The notes beneath the pieces were generated by a model. The model was not told where the DNA came from and did not search any database. It worked only from the letters and a program-made list of their open reading frames with translations. From positions 1 through 64,000 of the forward strand of contig CAKOOW010000001.1 of NCBI GenBank assembly GCA_934098445.1: a DNA stretch of 64,000 bases, given 5' to 3'. The position numbers were made by a program, and so were the translations under genes. Shown here piece by piece: positions 60,652 to 64,000 of this stretch; the first letter of the stretch is position 1; each line of letters opens with the position of its first letter. This stretch comes from an uncultured Bacilli bacterium (GTDB lineage Bacteria > Bacillota_I > Bacilli_A > RF39 > UBA660).

Positions 60652-61275
60652 TTACTTAGAATAAATTTTGGTTTTATGGCTTATAGTTATATTATCTTGA
60701 TTAAATGCTTTATCTTTAAAGATTACTTCTCTTGGAAACTTATTTCTAATTGCTGTTCTTTGATCTAAGTTAACATTATTTATTATTTTTTCAGCTTTAT
60801 CAGTAAACAATATACCATCCAAATGGTCTATTTCATGACACAAAACAATTGCCTCAAAATCTATTGCTATTTTATGGTGATGATTACCATCTATATCCTG
60901 ATAATCTAACTCAATGTAATACGGCCTTGCCACTTTACCAATTGTATTTTTGATACTCATACAAGACTCATAATAGTATTGCAATCCTTTCATAGTAGTT
61001 ATTTTAGGATTGAAATAAGTAATTGTTTTATACTTTTTAAGTAAATTATGCTTAGACTCATTTTCTTTATTTTCTTCAGATGTATTTATTACTAAAATAA
61101 ATCTTTTATTTATCCCAAATTGAGGAGCAGCAGCCGCAAAAGCTTGATGTTCAAAACAAATTTCTTGCATTTGATTAATTAAATCAATATAAAACTCTTT
61201 ATTTTCAAAATCTTTAACATCTTGGCAAAGCTCTTTTAATCTTTGATCATCATTTTGTATTAACGCTAACTCCAT
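60652..61275 (-). CDS. Peptide deformylase-family protein, divergent
   Basis: The 207-residue protein removes formyl groups from nascent chains if active. The motif order is kept: AFAAAAPQFG for motif 1 (usually GxGLAAPQ), YESCMSI for motif 2 (usually EGCLS, the Cys metal ligand is kept), and CHEIDHLDG for motif 3 (both His and the catalytic Glu kept). The first two motifs are clearly diverged, as in PDF paralogues. The start at 61275 follows GGTGATATT. Whether a second, canonical def gene exists elsewhere cannot be told. Confidence 0.8.
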   Translation of the reverse strand: MELALIQNDDQRLKELCQDVKDFENKEFYIDLINQMQEICFEHQAFAAAAPQFGINKRFILVINTSEENKENESKHNLLKKYKTITYFNPKITTMKGLQYYYESCMSIKNTIGKVARPYYIELDYQDIDGNHHHKIAIDFEAIVLCHEIDHLDGILFTDKAEKIINNVNLDQRTAIRNKFPREVIFKDKAFNQDNITISHKTKIYSK

Positions 61276-61395
61276 AATATCACCATTTTCTATCAAAATG
61301 ATATCATATTTTAAAATAGGTGTGTTAAGTAAATTTAAAAAAAGCTTATAATATTAATTTAGTATAATTATCAAAATAATGGTTATACTGCTAGT

Positions 61396-61890
61396 ATGAA
61401 ATGGATTAATTATTATATATATTATAGTATTTTAGGATTTTTATTTGAGACTTGTTGTAATGTTTTTATAAGAAGTAATTATTCAAGTGGAATTCTTTTT
61501 GGACCTTTTACGCCTATATATTTCTTTGGCTTTTTGATTATTATGTTCTTAGATAAGTTACTTAAGAAACAGGAGAATAAGAAGTTTAAAGATATAGTTT
61601 TCTTCTTTTTAAGTTTTATTATGCTAACACTTGTTGAGTATATTGGGGGACATCTATCACACTTTATTATTGGGCATGATAAATGGTCTTATGAATCTTG
61701 GCCTTTAAGTATCGGAAAATACATTAATCCTTTAGTATCTTTAGGATGGGCAATTGGGTCCTTAGTATATGATAAGTTCTTATTAAAAAGAATAAATAAG
61801 AGTATAGATAGAATGCCTCATAGATTAACTTTCATCTTAGGTCTTTTATACATCATAGATGGTTATTTATCTATTAAAAATGGGTTTTAG
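61396..61890 (+). CDS. Short CmpB-type membrane protein
   Basis: The 164-residue protein has four or five membrane helices. YSILGFLFETCCNVFIRSNYSSGILFGPFTPIYFFGF, TLVEYIGGH and WAIGSL match the pattern of the CmpB-type family seen at 33283, in a shorter form without the coiled-coil tail. Function is unknown. No strong ribosome binding site is visible before the ATG. It lies upstream of the cotJB-cotJC pair in the same direction, but the 50-base gap and weak signals leave operon membership open. Confidence 0.65.
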   Translation: MKWINYYIYYSILGFLFETCCNVFIRSNYSSGILFGPFTPIYFFGFLIIMFLDKLLKKQENKKFKDIVFFFLSFIMLTLVEYIGGHLSHFIIGHDKWSYESWPLSIGKYINPLVSLGWAIGSLVYDKFLLKRINKSIDRMPHRLTFILGLLYIIDGYLSIKNGF

Positions 61891-61940
61891 CATAGACAAT
61901 TAGAACTTTTAGACATAGTTTATTTTAGGGAGGAAGAAAT

Positions 61941-62369
61941 ATGTTTTTTGATGATATTGATTTTTTAGTTACAGGGAATTTACCTAGTAGTGATAATTTT
62001 AATCAAAGTAGATTAGTAGACTGTAAGATGGGGTATGCTAGAGGAAATATGTTTAGGGATGAGTATATTCCCTATAAGAATTATAAAGTGAAAGAAGTTA
62101 TACCCCAGACGGAAGAAGAGGCCTTGCTTTTAAAGATAAATGAGAGTGAGTTTGCTTTAAATGATATTAGCCTTTATTTAGATTTACATCCTGAAGATAA
62201 GGAAATGTATAGAAAGTTTATGGAAGAGGTTAAGAAGTATAAAGATTATTTAGATAGGTATGAGAGAATTTATCGTCCTTTAGAGCTTACTAGTACTTAC
62301 ACAGACTCATATGATTATTATAAAAATCCTTGGCCTTGGGATAATGATGGGGGTATTAAGTATGTATAA
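61941..62369 (+). CDS. cotJB: Spore coat protein CotJB-like, with CotJA-like N-terminus
   Basis: The 142-residue protein has ARGNMFRDEYIPYKNYKVKE at about residues 32-51, which resembles the CotJA end (and possibly marks a fusion). A CotJB domain follows (ALLLKINESEFALNDISLYL, DLHPEDKEMYRKF, NPWPWD near the end). CotJB is a structural partner of CotJC in the spore coat. GGGAGGAAGAAAT precedes the ATG. The last 8 bases overlap cotJC. The spore role follows from family; spore formation in this organism is not shown. Confidence 0.8.
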   Translation: MFFDDIDFLVTGNLPSSDNFNQSRLVDCKMGYARGNMFRDEYIPYKNYKVKEVIPQTEEEALLLKINESEFALNDISLYLDLHPEDKEMYRKFMEEVKKYKDYLDRYERIYRPLELTSTYTDSYDYYKNPWPWDNDGGIKYV

Positions 62370-62922
62370 ATATGAGAAACATCTAGCATATCCGGTTAAT
62401 ATTAAGAAGAAAGATTTAAGAATGGCTAAATATATTATTGCTGGTTTAGGAGGATATGCTGGGGAGTTAGCGGCAGCTTTAAGGTATTTTTCACAGAGTT
62501 TTTCAATGCCGGATGCAAAAGGAAAATCCTTACTTAATATGATTGCTACAGAGGAACTAGGACATTGTGAAATGATTGCGACGATGTTTAGGCAATTAAT
62601 TAAGGGAGCAACAGTTGAGGAATTAGAAGCGGCTGGTCTTGCCGAATATTATATGGATCATGGGAGAGGGGTTTATCCGGTAAATCCATCGGGAGTACCG
62701 TTTACCGCTAGTTATTTTGCTTCGACAGGGGATCCAATCGTTGATTTATGTGAAGATATGGCAGCTGAAGAAAAGGCAAGAGCAGGGTATGAGAATATGC
62801 TTAGTCTGGCTACCGATGAGGATTTAATCGGACCTTTGTTGTTCTTAAGACAAAGGGAAGTTGTCCATTATAATCGTTTTAAAGAGTTATATGAATACTA
62901 TAAAAGTCAAAAGACTAAATAA
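62362..62922 (+). CDS. cotJC: CotJC/manganese catalase-family protein
   Basis: From the ATG at 62362 the 186-residue protein shows the dimanganese catalase core: GYAGELAAALRYFSQSFSMP, ATEELGHCEMIATMFRQLIK, AAEEKARAGYENML and QREVVHYNRF carry the Glu/His metal ligands. CotJC sits in spore coats and is thought to remove hydrogen peroxide. An upstream in-frame start at 62311 lies inside cotJB. It overlaps cotJB by 8 bases, so translation is coupled, with GGGGG nearby as a weak ribosome binding site. Confidence 0.93.
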   Translation: MYKYEKHLAYPVNIKKKDLRMAKYIIAGLGGYAGELAAALRYFSQSFSMPDAKGKSLLNMIATEELGHCEMIATMFRQLIKGATVEELEAAGLAEYYMDHGRGVYPVNPSGVPFTASYFASTGDPIVDLCEDMAAEEKARAGYENMLSLATDEDLIGPLLFLRQREVVHYNRFKELYEYYKSQKTK

Positions 62923-62975
62923 AAAAGAATATCCTAGTATTAAGTTTAATCTTAGTACTGGGGATATTCTTTTTA
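62922..62975. terminator. Bidirectional terminator
   Basis: AAAAAGAATATCC and GGATATTCTTTTT form a 13-pair outer stem between the convergent cotJC and transposase-family genes. Both strands end in a U-run. Confidence 0.85.
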
Positions 62976-62976
62976 A

Positions 62977-64000
62977 TTATTCTAAAGAATTAATTTCTTC
63001 TAATGATAAACCAGTAACATTAGCAATTAAATCTTTAGATATATTATTAGCTAACATATTTTTAGCTATCTCTTTGGATTTGTTCTCATTATCTTCCTTT
63101 AGTTTCCTATTTTCGGATGCTATTTTTTCTTTTTCAGCAATCATCTTTTCGTGTTCAGCAACTATTTTTTCTTTTTCAGCAAATATCTTTTCGTGTTCAG
63201 CAAACATCTTAGAAGCTTTAGCAATATCAGCTTCTGCTTGTTCTCTAATTTCTTTAGCTTCATCCTTGATTTGTTTGGCTTCAGCCCTAATTTGTCTGGC
63301 TTCGGCTTTAATATCTTCGGCATCGGATATTATTGTATTCATAAGCATTTCTTGGTTTGAATACTCCGTATAAAGAGCAATATTATCTTCATCAGCTGAT
63401 AATTCTTTTACCCGGTCAAATAGTTTAGTTCCTTCTTCTTCACCCATAATCTCTATAGCCTTTCTTAAGAAGACTTCTTCATCATCAGTATCCATTAACA
63501 AACACCAATTAGCAACTCTTCTTTCATATTCGTTAATTAGATTGTAACACGGATCTTTGCTTAAGTTAACAAAAATATTATAGATTTTATCATCCCAGCC
63601 GTAAGCAACCTTGCCATCTTGATCACGCATCTGATAAATGGCTACTAATCTTTTCGTATCTTTATCTAAATCATCAAAGAAATTAAAATTCACTTGGACT
63701 AAACGGGCAATATTCTTATACTTATTGTTACCAACAATTAAGGTATTCGCCCCGATTATATTAGTATAAACCTTATTACGATTTAGCATTGGTAGTTGGG
63801 AATTTAGTTCAACATTGATATATTCATCTCTTTTAGGAGTCTTAAAGATTTCATGTTTAATTAGTAAATCTACTTTATTAAGCATTTTTCTTTTATTCAT
63901 TATTTTTAAATCGCGATTAAGATATTCAATTTTACCTTCTAGGATATCTTTCTTAATATTTAGAACATCTGATAATAATTGTTCTAAGGTACAATGATAA
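62977..64000 (-). CDS. PD-(D/E)XK nuclease/transposase-family (Rpn-like) protein, 5' end beyond window
   Basis: The frame is open to the window edge: codons before the internal ATG at 63900 read CTLEQLLSDVLNIKKDILEG, so the true start lies outside. The visible part matches the PD-(D/E)XK family transposase/Rpn group: KVDLLIK and EYINVELNSQ for the catalytic Asp and Glu strands, then YTNIIGANTLIVGN. The C-terminal third is a long coiled coil with repeats of the type AEHEKIFAEKEKIVAEHEKM. Such proteins promote recombination and are often mobile or in multiple copies. No inverted terminal repeat can be seen. Confidence 0.8.
   Translation of the reverse strand, partial: YHCTLEQLLSDVLNIKKDILEGKIEYLNRDLKIMNKRKMLNKVDLLIKHEIFKTPKRDEYINVELNSQLPMLNRNKVYTNIIGANTLIVGNNKYKNIARLVQVNFNFFDDLDKDTKRLVAIYQMRDQDGKVAYGWDDKIYNIFVNLSKDPCYNLINEYERRVANWCLLMDTDDEEVFLRKAIEIMGEEEGTKLFDRVKELSADEDNIALYTEYSNQEMLMNTIISDAEDIKAEARQIRAEAKQIKDEAKEIREQAEADIAKASKMFAEHEKIFAEKEKIVAEHEKMIAEKEKIASENRKLKEDNENKSKEIAKNMLANNISKDLIANVTGLSLEEINSLE

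Noticed and set aside
1..64000. CRISPR arrays or insertion sequences
   Set aside because: No regularly spaced direct repeats of 25-40 bases and no transposase with terminal inverted repeats were found on reading through; the only transposase-family gene is the Rpn-like one at the right end.

Overview
The window is AT-rich DNA from a low-GC Bacillota (Firmicutes) of the Bacilli/Clostridia gut type. The signs are the rpsL-rpsG-fusA-tuf order, strong AGGAGG-type ribosome binding sites, TTGACA/TATAAT promoters, CIRCE operators, and a soj-spo0J-mscS-DUF951-ychF neighbourhood. TGA is used as a stop and the one tRNA present is tRNA-Trp(CCA), so the code is standard rather than the mycoplasma code. 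Spore-associated families (CotJB, CotJC, CwlD-like and SleB/CwlJ-like hydrolases) suggest a spore former or a descendant of one. I cannot assign a genus from sequence alone. Coding is dense and mostly on the minus strand.

Layout. 1-3.3 kb: str operon (rpsL, rpsG, fusA, start of tuf) with its promoter and a UUCG-loop leader hairpin. 3.4-8.2 kb: YfcC-type transporter, HExxH protein, typA. 8.5-13.5 kb: YugP-like protease, cysS, FemAB-type transferase, ychF, GNAT. 13.6-18.9 kb: AbgT-type transporter, DUF951, mscS, spo0J, soj, DHH phosphoesterase. 19-22.3 kb: tilS-ftsH. 22.5-27.3 kb: small genes, including two below usual ORF cut-offs (48 aa and 39 aa), a cold-shock gene, an XRE regulator, tRNA-Trp and a DUF3298 exported protein. 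27.4-32.3 kb: a ClpB-like disaggregase without N domain and htpG, each behind a CIRCE operator overlapping its promoter.

32.3-38.3 kb is the most suggestive accessory region. It holds a phage-type holin and three predicted peptidoglycan hydrolases without signal peptides (M23-LysM, SleB-like, amidase with four LysM), followed by a helicase IV-like protein with an embedded nuclease-like motif, and no other phage genes. 38.4-48.3 kb: BspA-like leucine-rich protein, mtnN, a giant MMPL/RND exporter with about eight 80-residue repeats in one extracellular loop, its divergent TetR regulator, and a GH25 lipoprotein. 48.4-50.3 kb: a second GH25 protein with a LysM and an additional N-terminal barrel-like region. 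50.3-52.7 kb: a compact Nudix / possible ADP-ribosyltransferase-fold / unknown / Nudix operon, a candidate undescribed NAD- or ADP-ribose-linked module.

52.8-64 kb: htrA translationally coupled to an AbiD/F-type HEPN gene, a CwlD-like amidase, an XRE transmembrane regulator with a beta-propeller-like anchored protein and a lipoprotein, the rplM-rpsI operon, a thioredoxin-fold protein without CxxC, a divergent peptide deformylase, cotJB-cotJC, and a PD-(D/E)XK transposase-family protein running off the end of the window. Many terminators are visible, several bidirectional. No CRISPR array, rRNA, insertion sequence with terminal repeats, or intact prophage was found.
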